This document shows, piece by piece, positions 10,090 through 20,356 of a stretch of 64,000 bases of DNA (positions within the stretch are counted from its first letter, which is position 1; each line of letters opens with the position of its first letter). The DNA comes from Basidiobolus meristosporus CBS 931.73 (taxonomy: Eukaryota; Basidiobolomycota; Basidiobolomycetes; Basidiobolales; Basidiobolaceae): contig MCFE01000045.1 of the NCBI GenBank assembly GCA_002104905.1, positions 1 to 64,000 of the forward strand, given 5' to 3'. Under the pieces are notes generated by a model, which did no database searches, had not been told where the DNA came from, and was given only the letters and a program-made list of their open reading frames with translations. Made by a program: the position numbers and the translations under genes.

Positions 10090-11490
10090 TTTTGAGTTGC
10101 AGAGCTTGATAGTGGCTTGATCAATCACAATTCTTCATATCTAATCCAGAGAATTAAATATCACTGAATGTTCTCACCCACTGTGATAAGTGAGATACAT
10201 ATAACAAGTAGAAAGTACTACGTCATCTTCTGAGTGGCTCTTAGCTGTATACTGGCCATTTTTTGTTTAGTTGTATATTCCAATCAGGCTTGCAACCATT
10301 TGCTTCACATTTTTTGGCAGGTGGTAGAATCTCCTTGAGTTGATGTTGCTAAGGTTATATAATACTTTGTTGCACAGTTATGAGACTTAAACAGAGTGGT
10401 AGCACATCTAACAGCTTCATATTTAGCCCCTGGGACATTGATTTCAGTATCAAAACATTTGATATTACTATAGCATTCTTGCAATGGATTCTGTTGCACA
10501 TATCCATACTCCAGGTGGATATATATGTATTATATATCAATAGGATCCTTACAGTTGAAGGAGCTTGTTGCTGAGATCAAATTTGATTAATAGGTAGTCC
10601 AGAATGGCTGTTAACAGCTCCAGTATTTGCATTCTCAGCCTCATTTTGAGTGGCAACAGATTTTGGTAAAATCCTCCTCTGGCAATCATTGAATAATGAT
10701 CTATTTTTTTTGCAATTTAGGATTGTATCCTGTTCAAAGCTTGTCTAACAGTCAATTGTAGTCATATGAGTACATATAGTAATATATCTTGCAGTAGATC
10801 TGGACCCACAATTGCTGGAATTACGCAATTTTCTTCAGTAGTAGTAGAGATTTAGAAACTCTTAGCAGGCTTCTTTATATTTTAGCTATAGTAATTTTTA
10901 TAACTACTTTGCAAAATAAAGATTTCACCATAATGGCAACTCTTTCCTCCTCCCCCCCCCCTCTAAGGTTCTTGGCATCTACACCCTAGGCAATAACCCC
11001 CCCCTGCATTCTTGTAACCCACAATTGCAGGATAAAGAGAGGGGCTAATGGAGTTCTTCCACTTGACCTTTAGAATATGGATATTAGAACCACAAAAACA
11101 GAATTTTGCCTTCAGCCGTGTTAATACTATGAGCAATCAGCTACTTGCAAAAAGCAATGTTGAGCTACTACTTCCTAGAGACTGCCTTTAAAAACTGTGT
11201 ATTAGAGATCTTTAATGATTGGCTCTTGATTTCTGCGGATCAGACAGAAAATTCTAGTCTTATTAGTAATGATGATTGTTTCAACATTCGATTTTCTTGA
11301 TGGTTTAATAAAATATACAATTATGGAAGTAGCTGTGTTTGCTCATTGTTTGGATGATTTTCGAGGTTCTTGGCCTGCACAAACATTCATAGACATCATC
11401 AAATTTGGTTAGTCCCGTCTTTCTAATCTAATTAAATCCATTTTCATCCGCAGCACTCGCAAAGACCTCTTGGGCAAGTGGTTACACTGA
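10090..11490. other. AT-rich non-coding stretch with C homopolymers
   Basis: This segment contains C runs near 10950 and 11000, many short A/T runs and overlapping small ORFs on both strands. None of the ORFs has recognisable content. The composition is unlike the flanking dehydrogenase gene, and the segment begins exactly where the binding-protein array is broken. A decayed mobile element is possible, but I found no RT, integrase or terminal repeat. Confidence 0.4.
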
Positions 11491-11498
11491 TATAAAAA
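11491..11498 (+). promoter_or_regulatory. TATA box of the ZADH gene
   Basis: The sequence tataaaaa lies 43 bp before the ATG at 11534, the usual position for compact fungal promoters in this window. Confidence 0.5.
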
Positions 11499-11533
11499 GC
11501 GGATTCGAGCAAAACCTGATCAACATCCAAAAT

Positions 11534-12547
11534 ATGAAGGTGATTCAGCAAATAAGCGCTGGGACAAACTCCGACCTAGAAGAAGCGAATGCTCCCAAGC
11601 CAGTTCCAACTGGTGCCGATATCTTGATTCGCAACCTGGCCGTCTCGGTAAATCCTGTTGACAACTTGGCCCGTTCTGGAGAGCTCAATCATCAATTCCC
11701 CTTGGTACTCGGGTGGGATGGAGCTGGCATTGTAGAAGCAGTTGGTGACAAGGTGCAACAGTATAAAGTTGGGGATGAGGTTATGTACGCTGGTTCTATT
11801 GCTCGTCCAGGTTCCAATTCGGAGTATACATTAGTTGATGAAAGAATTGTTGGTAGAAAGCCAAAAACACTTTCGTTTACCGAAGCTGCAGGGCTTCCTT
11901 TGACAGCCATCACCGCCTGGGAAGCACTCGTTGAGCAGCTTTTGATTCCTATCCCTACTGATACTGGAGTCAAAACCCCCAAATCTCTCCTGATTATCAA
12001 TGGAGCAGGTGGGGTTGGTTCGATTGCCACGCAGATAGCATCCAAGGTTTTGAAACTGAAGAACATCATCGCCACCGCGTCACGTCCAGAAACCGCGGAA
12101 TGGTGTGAAAAGATGGGGGCCACACACGTCATAAATCACCGTGAGGATCTCAAACCTCAGCTTGACTCGCTTGGGTTAACGGTGGATTACATGTTCATCT
12201 GCCATTCATCCCAAAAATACCTACCCATGGCCCAAAACATCGTCAGCCCCTTTGGACGGATTGTAAGTATTGTGAAGGATTTGGAGACCCTACCATTCAA
12301 CAACATGATCAGATCTTTGTCGTTTTCCTGGGAAAACATGTTCACCAAAAGCGTCCTCAACCACAATATGTCTTCGCAATCAGCAATATTGAATCAAGTG
12401 GCTGACTTGATAGATGCTGGGGTTATGATACCCACTGTCACCGAAACGACTGAATTCTCGTTGGACGAACTTCGGACAGCTCTGAAGAGAATCGAGGCCG
12501 GCTCTGTGATAGGAAAGATCACCTTGGACATGAAGAGCTGGCCGTAA
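11534..12547 (+). CDS. Zinc-binding alcohol dehydrogenase-family (ZADH) quinone oxidoreductase-like enzyme
   Basis: This intronless gene encodes 337 residues of the medium-chain dehydrogenase/reductase superfamily. The N-terminal GroES-like domain carries SVNPVDNLARSGE and VLGWDGAGIV, and the mid region has AGSIARPGSNSEYTLVDER. The NADPH-binding Rossmann motif NGAGGVGS is at residues 156-163, followed by ATASRPETAEW. This series is characteristic of the bacterial/fungal adh_fam_1 (TIGR02817-type) group. The catalytic and structural zinc cysteines of true alcohol dehydrogenases are absent, so an NADPH-dependent quinone or enone reductase activity is the likelier reaction. The protein is cytosolic, with no signal peptide. 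The single exon and bacterial-like sequence make transfer possible, but this family is also common in fungi. The substrate is unknown. Confidence 0.85.
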   Translation: MKVIQQISAGTNSDLEEANAPKPVPTGADILIRNLAVSVNPVDNLARSGELNHQFPLVLGWDGAGIVEAVGDKVQQYKVGDEVMYAGSIARPGSNSEYTLVDERIVGRKPKTLSFTEAAGLPLTAITAWEALVEQLLIPIPTDTGVKTPKSLLIINGAGGVGSIATQIASKVLKLKNIIATASRPETAEWCEKMGATHVINHREDLKPQLDSLGLTVDYMFICHSSQKYLPMAQNIVSPFGRIVSIVKDLETLPFNNMIRSLSFSWENMFTKSVLNHNMSSQSAILNQVADLIDAGVMIPTVTETTEFSLDELRTALKRIEAGSVIGKITLDMKSWP

Positions 12548-12594
12548 TTCAATCCCTGTTTGTCTGTGTTAGGAAAGATCACCTTGGACATGAA
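12503..12594 (+). repeat. 32-bp direct repeat spanning the ZADH stop codon
   Basis: Bases 12503-12534 (tctgtgataggaaagatcac onward) recur at 12563-12594 with one change. The first copy encodes the last residues of the enzyme and the second lies in the 3' UTR, with a period of 60 bp. It is a recent local duplication. Confidence 0.85.
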
Positions 12595-13687
12595 CTCGAC
12601 ATATGTGTAAATCCAATGTAAATAAAGTAATATTTACACGTACGAAACACTGGAAACTCTCTAGGTTTGGTGTGAGTTATACACAACTGTAGAGATCTGA
12701 TCATTAGAGACCAAAACAAGCAGTCGTTGCATAGTTGAGAATTGTAACTGTATTCACATGAACTTGGTCACTTGGAGGGAGACAGCTACCAACAGGTGAT
12801 ATCACTATTTCAATTGAACCAAAGAAGCCACAACCACTACTGTAGTTTCCTAAATAAAATATTAAGGCTAAAGCAAGGATAATCCATCAGTGCTCAGTAC
12901 ACTGTTGAGGGGCTAGGAGGAAGAAGTGGCAAGAATGAGATAGCAATTGAGTTTGTAGCTTGTGGGTCACGTGGAGAAAGTGTTGCTGAAGCCTATAGCA
13001 CTGAGGGCAACTCGTATCCACCTTTTGGCGTGGTGTATATTCTGTTGTATGGTGTTCCTTTTGAGAAGATTACCTTAGATAGAGCCCTTGAATGTATGCT
13101 TTAAGCTGAATCCAGTCACGTACCACACTACTGGCCAATACAATTACATTCGAAACGTGAAGCATCACTGTATGATTGTCGCAGCCAATTGACACCCATC
13201 CCTATCTCGATCATCAGCAGACTTCAACTTATTGCGGTACCTTCCTCACCGCCAATTATCAAAGGTATTGGCCATAAAGCGAAATGCTTTGATTTGGTCT
13301 AGATCGTCGATTCAACTGACAACCACACAGGTTTATATATTCAGATAATGGCCATCACGTAGGGTAAGGCACCTTAACATGCACTCCTAAAGTTCGGTAA
13401 GATAAGTGAAATATATCATGAATATCTTGGCCCGAAGCCACCAAATTGCTAGAAATACTGTTGTTTGAAATCGGTGCTGCTAGCTGGATCATTGCCTTTT
13501 TGGTAGTATATCTTTGCGGTACTAATTTTAGTAATAAGCCCATCTCCTTATATCGTTAATCAGTGACTGTACTCCGTTATAAACACCAATCATTAGGGAA
13601 TCGCGAAATATTCTATCAATGCTTACCAAACTATGTATTACTAATCAGTACCAGGTTCTATTTCATTCCAAGGATGTGTGATGAGTT
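12595..13687. other. Intergenic, no gene seen
   Basis: Between the two dehydrogenase genes there are only short ORFs without features. The last 60 bp form the promoter of the downstream gene, with tatatat at 13688-13694. Confidence 0.55.
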
Positions 13688-13744
13688 TATATATGAACCG
13701 TACTTGCTTCAATGACTCATTACACAAAGTTTCTTTCATTCACA

Positions 13745-14797
13745 ATGCTCAGCTCTACAGATACTCAGTTTGACTGCTATGCCTGCCACGGCAAGGACGA
13801 AGCGTTGAAACCATGGGCTTACAAACCACGTCCCCTTGGTGAGGACGATGTTGAAATAGCCATTTCTCACTGCGGAATATGTGGTTCCGACATCCACACA
13901 CTTGATTCAGGATGGGGAGCAACTAAGTACCCAGTGGTTGTAGGCCATGAAATCGTTGGAAAAATTGTTGACAAGGGCCCTAGAGTTTCAGGTCTAGAGA
14001 TTGGCGACAGAGTAGGTGTAGGACCACAAGTGTTTGCTTGCTTGAAGTCGGATTGTAAGGCTTGCAGTTCCGGAAATGACGCTACGTGCCCAAATAAGGT
14101 TGGAGCTTACAACAGCAAGTACGCCGATGGTTCCAAATCCTATGGAGGGTATTCAAAGGGAATCAGAGTTCTTTCACACTACGCCTTCAAAATTCCCGAA
14201 GTTATTGACTCTGCCGAGGCTGCCCCTATTCTATGCGCAGGTGTTACCGTCTTCACCCCGATGAGGAGATATGGCGTAAAGGCCGGAGATCGCGTTGGCG
14301 TAGTTGGAATTGGCGGGCTTGGACATTTGGCTCTACAATACGCCAAAGCCTTGGGTGCTGAAGTAACTGCCATTTCCACTTCCACAAACAAAAAATCTGA
14401 AGCTCAACAATTAGGCGCGTCCCATTTCGTCAATTTGAGAGATGAAGAAGACATGAAGAAGGCATCTCGCTCTCTAGATTATTTGTTTATCACATCCAAT
14501 GCCTCTGATGCTCCATACGACCAATACGCCAGCTTACTGGATACATTTGGTAAAATGGTTTTGCTCGCTGCACCTGAAGACATCATCAAGATTCGTCCTT
14601 TCAGTTTGATTCCCAGGAATATCACACTCGTAGGTAGCATCATTGGCTCTATTGAGGATCAAAAGGCAACCTTGGAGTTCTCTGCCAAACATAACATCCG
14701 CCCTATGATCGAGAAGCTCCCTATGAGTAAAGTCAACGAGGGCCTAAAGCATGTCCGTGACGGCAAAGTTCGTTACAGAGTTGTGCTTGAAAATTAG
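13745..14797 (+). CDS. Zinc-dependent NADP(H) alcohol dehydrogenase, CAD/Adh6 type
   Basis: This intronless gene gives 350 residues from ATG 13745. I prefer this start to the in-frame ATG at 13712 because the TATA element (13688-13694) is only 18 bp from the latter. The catalytic zinc motif HCGICGSD and the GHE motif (VVGHEIVG) are present. A four-cysteine structural zinc lobe follows, with C-x4-C-x2-C-x7-C spacing (ACLKSDCKAC, then C). The cofactor motif GVVGIGGLGHLALQYAK is typical of cinnamyl-alcohol-dehydrogenase-like enzymes such as yeast Adh6/Adh7. These reduce aldehydes to alcohols with NADPH in the cytosol. The first gap of the structural lobe (x4) is longer than the usual x2. The order next to the ZADH gene may reflect shared use in aldehyde or quinone detoxification, but that is inference. 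Confidence 0.9.
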   Translation: MLSSTDTQFDCYACHGKDEALKPWAYKPRPLGEDDVEIAISHCGICGSDIHTLDSGWGATKYPVVVGHEIVGKIVDKGPRVSGLEIGDRVGVGPQVFACLKSDCKACSSGNDATCPNKVGAYNSKYADGSKSYGGYSKGIRVLSHYAFKIPEVIDSAEAAPILCAGVTVFTPMRRYGVKAGDRVGVVGIGGLGHLALQYAKALGAEVTAISTSTNKKSEAQQLGASHFVNLRDEEDMKKASRSLDYLFITSNASDAPYDQYASLLDTFGKMVLLAAPEDIIKIRPFSLIPRNITLVGSIIGSIEDQKATLEFSAKHNIRPMIEKLPMSKVNEGLKHVRDGKVRYRVVLEN

Positions 14798-14964
14798 ACT
14801 GTACAGACAAAATAAATGGATTCAGAGCAAGTTTCAGACCAATCTAAAATTATGCATGTAAACCCCATATGATACACATTCTCTCCATCTGGATAGTTGA
14901 GGCTATTTGGAGCGTGTTTTTTATTTGGCAAAAATCAATCTTCTATTTACAATGGAGAATATGT

Positions 14965-16080
14965 TCAAAATCGAACTTTGACAAGTCTGGGACTAGTGCT
15001 GTGATACTCTTGCCTTAGCTCCGCCGGACTATACCAGGGTATTTTCACATCTTCCAAAGGCTTCGATATATCCACATGCACAGAATCGCGTTTGGGGACT
15101 TCTCTCAGGGTTTCTAACTGGTAGGTATTGTTATTTCCTACCTTTAGAATCCGGCACGGCCCTTCCCAGCTTGGTTTCAGCCCAAACCGTAACTCGTGCC
15201 TCACAGGAACTAGGCCCCCACTAGAAATTCAATAGGGTTCACTTTGGCATCGCACTTCTGCTCCTCTTTTGCCGCCGCTGCTTTTGCCCGTTTCTTACCA
15301 GTAGCACAGGCTTGTCCCAGGTCAGCCAGATGTCTTACGGCTAGGTCGGCAATTGTTCTAGGATCTCTCTGGCTCGTTATAAATGGCCTGGTGGTATCTC
15401 CGGGGATTACAGGATCACGATCGTATACTAAAAAAAGGGGGGTTATTTTGCAATAGACTGAGTTCTTATGCAAACAGTGCTTACTTCACAAAATTGTCTC
15501 ATCGATACTTCCGTATCATCCTCCTCAGGACGCCATCGAGCCCCTCACATATGCCATCGGTTCGTGGATGGAAAGCGGATGTTAGCAGATGATTAACATC
15601 GGTTCTCTGCAAATAATACATAATCACTTCGGCCATAAAGCTTTTCCTCTGTCTGTCAATATCTCTTGTGGGCACCCAAAGCTTACGACGATTTCCTTGT
15701 AGATGAAATTGGCTACTGCCATGGCTGTTGCGTGTGGCACCGCTCTGGCTATTGATCAGTTGGTGTGATAATCCACAGCCACTAATATCCATCTATTACC
15801 TTGTGTTGCAGGCACCAACTCCCTGTTGTCGCATTATTTAAGGCTCGGTAATCAATGCACATTCGCATTGCTCCGTCCTTCTTCTTAATGATTAATACTG
15901 GCATACCCCAGGGGGAATTACTTAGACGTACCAACGGCTTCTGTAAGAGTTCTTTTAGCTGACATTTTAATTCTTGCATTTCCAGAGCTCATTCTGTACG
16001 GTGGATGACTAATAGGCTGAGCCTCCCCTGTCTCTATAGCATATGTAACCTCACGTTCCGGTCTTTGTGCTGATTAAAGG
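14965..16080 (-). mobile_element. Ty3/gypsy retrotransposon relic with internal RT-to-integrase deletion
   Basis: Read on the minus strand from 16080, the frames give the start of reverse transcriptase: [10 protein letters not shown], then [20 protein letters not shown] and [17 protein letters not shown]. The text jumps abruptly to integrase (ISVAVDYH, then SFGCPQEILTDRGKSFMAEV and AFHPRTDGICEGLDGVLRR). It ends in the integrase C-terminal module (LRFGLKPSWEGPCRILKVG). The RT catalytic YxDD region and RNase H are gone. There are several frameshifts and no LTR in reach. The relic lies 170 bp downstream of the CAD-type gene. Confidence 0.85.
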
Positions 16081-16317
16081 GTCTGTGACTTTGTGGTTCA
16101 GAGGACTTGGACTATTTTTCATCCTAAGATTATTATTACGTTCTGTAGGTGGCCTTAAAACTTCTTGTTCCTGATTGACTAGGTATCACTACGAGAGACT
16201 CGAAACTCCATAATTGGAATAATTGGAATCACAGACTAAAGTCAAAATGCATCCTTGGGGCTAAGATACTCCGTTCTGAGGGGTTTTCAATGGAGACACG
16301 TACAATGCCGATGAGGA

Positions 16318-17207
16318 TCATTGGAATTTACCAAAAGCGACTGCAGTTCGATTCAAAGTATCGAGGCTGACCCAATCAGGATATCTGTTCTTTAAGAGGC
16401 CGTAAATTGTTTGGGATGAGTAGCCTTTTCCGTAGATATGACGTTCAAAATGTTCGATATATTCTATAGTTGCTTGAGTATCGGACACCTTAGGTTTCTC
16501 AGCACTGGGAACATGCCCAGCGATCACTTTCTTTGGCTTGAGGCTGGATAGGTCTAAAGATATATTTAAAACCAGATGTCTATCTACGATTAGGAAAATA
16601 TACTCACGGCGCAGGCTACGCACCCATCCCATTCTGTGATTTGACCCCAAGGCTGAAGCTAACCACACATGCATCCTACTTGAGAACATCATGTCACCTG
16701 CTATCAGCGCCTTTTGGAAAGGAATCTAATAAGCCGTCACATCTTCCGAATCCCATCAAGTGGCTGTAGTAGCTTGATTGGCTCGTTCTTGTTTCCTCTG
16801 AGAAAAATTGACTTGCCTTTGAATGATTTAGGCAATTTTGGCACCTGCGGAATCTCTACTGATCCGTAAGCCATAGTCCATTGACTCACTAAAATGAAAT
16901 AAACTCTGTAAAACGAAGGAATCGTCGGGCGAACCTTTTTCTTCCTCCTGTTTCCTTATTCTCTTAACTATAATTGGCGAAGCATAGAAACCAGCTTTAG
17001 GGAAGGCTTTGAGGATTTCAGTAGAGAAACAGAGTTGATAAACCCAGCATCAAGGATGAATACTTCCTTCTGGCCGATAATGGCGGTTAAAGCAGTTGAC
17101 AACGTAGAATCGGATGAGCTATGGTAGAGCACCTTAAGCTTCGAACTCCCCAAAACAGGCAAGAATAAAGTGGCCAAGGTAATTGCTTTCGTATGGAGCG
17201 ACCTCAT
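16318..17207 (-). pseudogene. Secreted metallo-beta-lactamase-fold hydrolase, copy A (metal motif deleted)
   Basis: The gene starts with a signal peptide (MRSLHTKAITLATLFLPVLG), then LKVLYHSSSDSTLSTALTAI and FILDAGF, the first strands of an MBL-fold domain. Comparison with copy B shows that the segment holding the HxHxxH metal motif is deleted. The text resumes out of frame at EILKAFPKAGFYASPIIVK. Later pieces retain family features: GDMMFSSRMHVWLA, an intron with gtgagt donor at about 16610-16560, then KKVIAGHVPSAEKPKVSDTQ and the C-terminus FERHIYGKGYSSQTIY. The order is right but several frame breaks separate the parts, so the copy is dead. It lies directly behind the Ty3 relic. Confidence 0.65.
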
Positions 17208-17776
17208 GGTATGGCGATGTTATTTTGCCTGAAGTACTGGCCCACCTCCCCTTATATCCATTCAAATTCGTAGTATAACAGAGAATTAGTCATCGACGAA
17301 GGAAAACATCATCAGTTAGTATTCTAAAGCTTCTATACCAAGCCATGTACATTGAAAATTAAAATGCTTATTGGCTTAAGTTTGGTAAAAAAGATAGCCA
17401 TAAGGTAGGGTACTGTTTGCTATATATAGAACGGGTTCCAACTTAATCGAAGCAACTAGTAGTATTCATATGACCGATCTCGGAAATTTCTTGATTTGGT
17501 CAGCGATATGAGATTATTCCTCAGCGCGTACCTTATGGTTAATGGGGGAAATTTCTACTTGAGCATTCATTTTACAATTAGCTATTACGAATTTCCGGGG
17601 ATGGTTTGATCGAGATTAGATAACTTTATGTACTTCGGTTGTTAATTGTGAAGTCAATAAATTCTTTGAAGAGTGAAGGGTATGTACCAATTTTTATAGT
17701 AGTTTGGATTGAAAAATGATTCAAAAGGAGTTTTATTGGCCTATTTGGAAATACTGAAGTGGCATGATATACAGTT
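17208..17776. other. Intergenic between the two MBL copies
   Basis: No gene is seen. A ttatatcc element near 17247 is suitably placed as the minus-strand TATA region of copy A. Confidence 0.5.
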
Positions 17777-18389
17777 TCATTGGCCACGACCGTACGCTGT
17801 TGCTGTGAGGTTCAAGGTTTCAAGAGCAATACGGTTGGGAAATCTTTTCTTCATTAACTCATAGATTTTTCGGGCTGTATACACTTTGCCGTAAATGTGG
17901 CGATCATGTATGTATTCGACATACCCCTTGGATCTCACCAGGCGCATATGCACCAGTCCATTGCTTTACTACAATAGGGTTTGTCCATGTCAGTATGCTC
18001 CTTGGCAAATGATGGATAGGGGGTACCTTTTTCATCTACATACTGCTTGATTTTTTTCACAACAATTGGCGATGCATAAAAGCCGGCTCTAGGGTAAGCC
18101 TTGAGAATCTCGGTGGCACCAAAGTAATGATTAGGATGCTCGTGAGTAGCAAATATTTTGGTAGCTGGAAGCTTAGTGGTACTCTTGATAGGAAAGAGCA
18201 ACTCTTGTGCGGCTGATCTGGTGAATCCAGCATCAAGAATGAAGACCTCCCTCTTTGCAATGACGGCGGAAGAAACATCAACATAGAGACATCCGAGGAG
18301 CTGTAGTGAATCACCTTAAGCTTTGGACTGCCAAAAACGAATAAGAAAAGAGCTGAGAGAGTGAGTTATTGAACAATTCGATACTTCAT
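17777..18389 (-). pseudogene. Secreted metallo-beta-lactamase-fold hydrolase, copy B (core kept, C-terminal half deleted)
   Basis: Copy B keeps the metal-binding motif ATHEHPNHYFGATEILKAYP, that is HxHxxH with asparagine instead of the usual aspartate. It continues into GFYASPIVVKKIKQYVDEKG. The N-terminus is frameshifted: the ATG at 18389 reads into a stop after seven codons, and another shift lies between HYSSSDVS and VSSAVIAKREVFILDAGF. After DMDKPYCSKAMDW the domain is cut. The frame shifts to the same C-terminal tail as copy A (YVEYIHDRHIYGKVYTARKI). So B lacks the segment that A retains, and the reverse also holds. Intact members of this family are secreted or organellar hydrolases of unknown substrate. 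Confidence 0.65.
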
Positions 18390-19504
18390 TGTGAATAATG
18401 GACTGAATGCCTGACTCTTCCGTGCTTTTGCTCTTTTTATCTATTCAAGCTCCTATTCAGATACGAAGAATTAGTCATCAGCTGTGCAAAGGACGGTTGT
18501 GAATATTGCAAATGAGGATAAACTTGATATGTTTGGTACATGTGTCCTGGATCAAGCCCCAGAAAAAGGGACGATGTTTGGATAGGGCGCTCGTATTAAT
18601 TCGGGAAGAGCAATCTCGGCCCACCTTGGGACATCAACGAAGTGTGCATGCAACCACATTGATTTAAGGCACAGTGGCTATATTTGGTTAGGGCGCTAGC
18701 TGGTCGGTTTCAACACTCTATCCAATGAAGAAATCATCCCAACCTTTCATAGGACATTTAATTGATTAATGCATGCATCCAATGTGCTCTTTCAATAAAA
18801 AATCAAAATGATGATTGAATCATTAAACCAACACCAAATTGGAATCTGCCAATTCCCACTCCACAACTTCTATCAATAATACTGCCATCAATCTGATAGC
18901 GTATATTATATTAAAAACGTAAAGTCTAATCATCTAAGCTTAAGCAGTAATAGTACTAAGATTCTACACCATTAGATAATGACCTTTGCTGGCACTATCC
19001 AAGTCCTTTATACTGACTGATGAAGTGGGTATGAACGGTGCAAACTTCAGACTCACCTTCTTGGCACCACAATCAGCCAAATTGGTATTCCGATTATCAG
19101 TGGCTATTATTCAGAATTCACTATGTATGGAGCAAACGATATACCAGACTTTACGGAGCAAGAAAGAGCCTACTGGAGTGGTTACCATTGGACTACTCAA
19201 TTTTCATTTTGAAAATTTGTTGATTCAAAAGATGCTGATTAGAATAGGATAGATAGTATTATTGGTTGCAGCTTTGGAAACAAGGTAATTGCCTTACGAC
19301 ATCCTCAAATCTGCACTTTGTTACCATTTCAGCTTGACTATCTGAGCAAGTGTCAAGATACATGACTTTAAAACAAGGCTTGGGTGGCTTATTACTTTTT
19401 AATTTATGGTCATGGTTTGTGGAATTTATCTACTACTTGTGGAGAGATATTGTTAAGCATTTGTTCGTGCATTTGAATCTTCTTTACTATCCTTAGCTGA
19501 GTAA
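18390..19504. other. Intergenic, no gene seen
   Basis: Two similar phrases containing tagggcgct occur at about 18575 and 18695. The small plus-strand ORF at 18986-19252 has no features I recognise. I see no transposon remains. Confidence 0.45.
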
Positions 19505-20356
19505 TTACTTGGTTGCAACAGCAACCCAAGCAACCATTGGTAGGGAAACGGAACCGTCATCACCGTGTTGTGCAATTTTGGGATTTTTCAGGACTTCAAG
19601 CACAGCGGCATCCCACTTTTCAGTTTGCTCAGGGGACCAGGATTTAGTTAGATGAGAATAAAACGATTCCTTCAGTAATGATGCAAGATCATGAATGTCA
19701 CTTCCTCTGTAGCGTGCGGGTTTCTCATAAATCTCAACGTTGTCAAAGCCCGCAGTTTGTAATACCTCTGCAAGGGTTTCCTTTTCATGCCATTCTTTTT
19801 TTAGAGGCACCTCAAAAGGTTTTTCACCTGGACTGATGGCATTTTGAATTTCATGCAAGGCAGGAAGGTATCCGAGAGATTTCCATATGGATACTGTAGC
19901 ACTTCCACCCTTCTTGAGAGTACGATAAATCTCTTGTGCGCCTTTAAGCGGGTCTGGAAACATGAAGATCCCCATGTTGGTGAACGAATGAGTGAAGATG
20001 CTATCTTGAAAGACAAGCTTTTGTGCATCCATTACTCCCACTTCGACAACACTACTATACCCCCGATCATCGATACGGCCTCTCAATATGTCTGTCATAG
20101 GCTTTGACAAATCCACAGCATGGATTTTAGGATTATTGCTGTTATCGTTGAGAGCAGGTTGAGTTTTCAAAAGCTCAAGAGTGACTATTCCCGTCCCGCA
20201 AGCATTGTCGAGGATTTTGGAAGAGTTGGTTATAGGCTTGATGAGAGTTATTATGTCTGATGCTATATCTCGGGTACAGCCACCGGTTTTCCTGTCATAC
20301 TGTAGTGCTTGTGATTCATAATTCATAAAGGAAGGTAGGTTTGTGGAAGAGGCCAT
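19505..20356 (-). CDS. Class I SAM-dependent methyltransferase
   Basis: This intronless gene encodes 283 residues. The SAM-binding motif I is ILDNACGTGIVTLELL (residues 48-63). Motif II is HAVDLSKPM, motif III is in DAQKLVFQDSIFTHSFTNMG, and EIYRTLKKGGSATVSIWKS is the typical post-IV element of UbiE/COQ5-like small-molecule methyltransferases. A minus-strand TATA element (tataaaac, 20401-20394) lies 38 bp upstream of the ATG. Members of this type methylate diverse metabolites and are frequent in fungal secondary-metabolite clusters. No synthase gene is present here, so the substrate cannot be assigned. Confidence 0.85.
   Translation of the reverse strand: MASSTNLPSFMNYESQALQYDRKTGGCTRDIASDIITLIKPITNSSKILDNACGTGIVTLELLKTQPALNDNSNNPKIHAVDLSKPMTDILRGRIDDRGYSSVVEVGVMDAQKLVFQDSIFTHSFTNMGIFMFPDPLKGAQEIYRTLKKGGSATVSIWKSLGYLPALHEIQNAISPGEKPFEVPLKKEWHEKETLAEVLQTAGFDNVEIYEKPARYRGSDIHDLASLLKESFYSHLTKSWSPEQTEKWDAAVLEVLKNPKIAQHGDDGSVSLPMVAWVAVATK

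Noticed and set aside
10305-10574. Overlapping ORFs at 10.3-10.6 kb as a retroelement gene
   Set aside because: The minus-strand text shows no RT, RNase H or integrase block when read through, so I made no call.
11692-12132. 146-codon minus-strand ORF
   Set aside because: It lies entirely antisense to the ZADH coding sequence.
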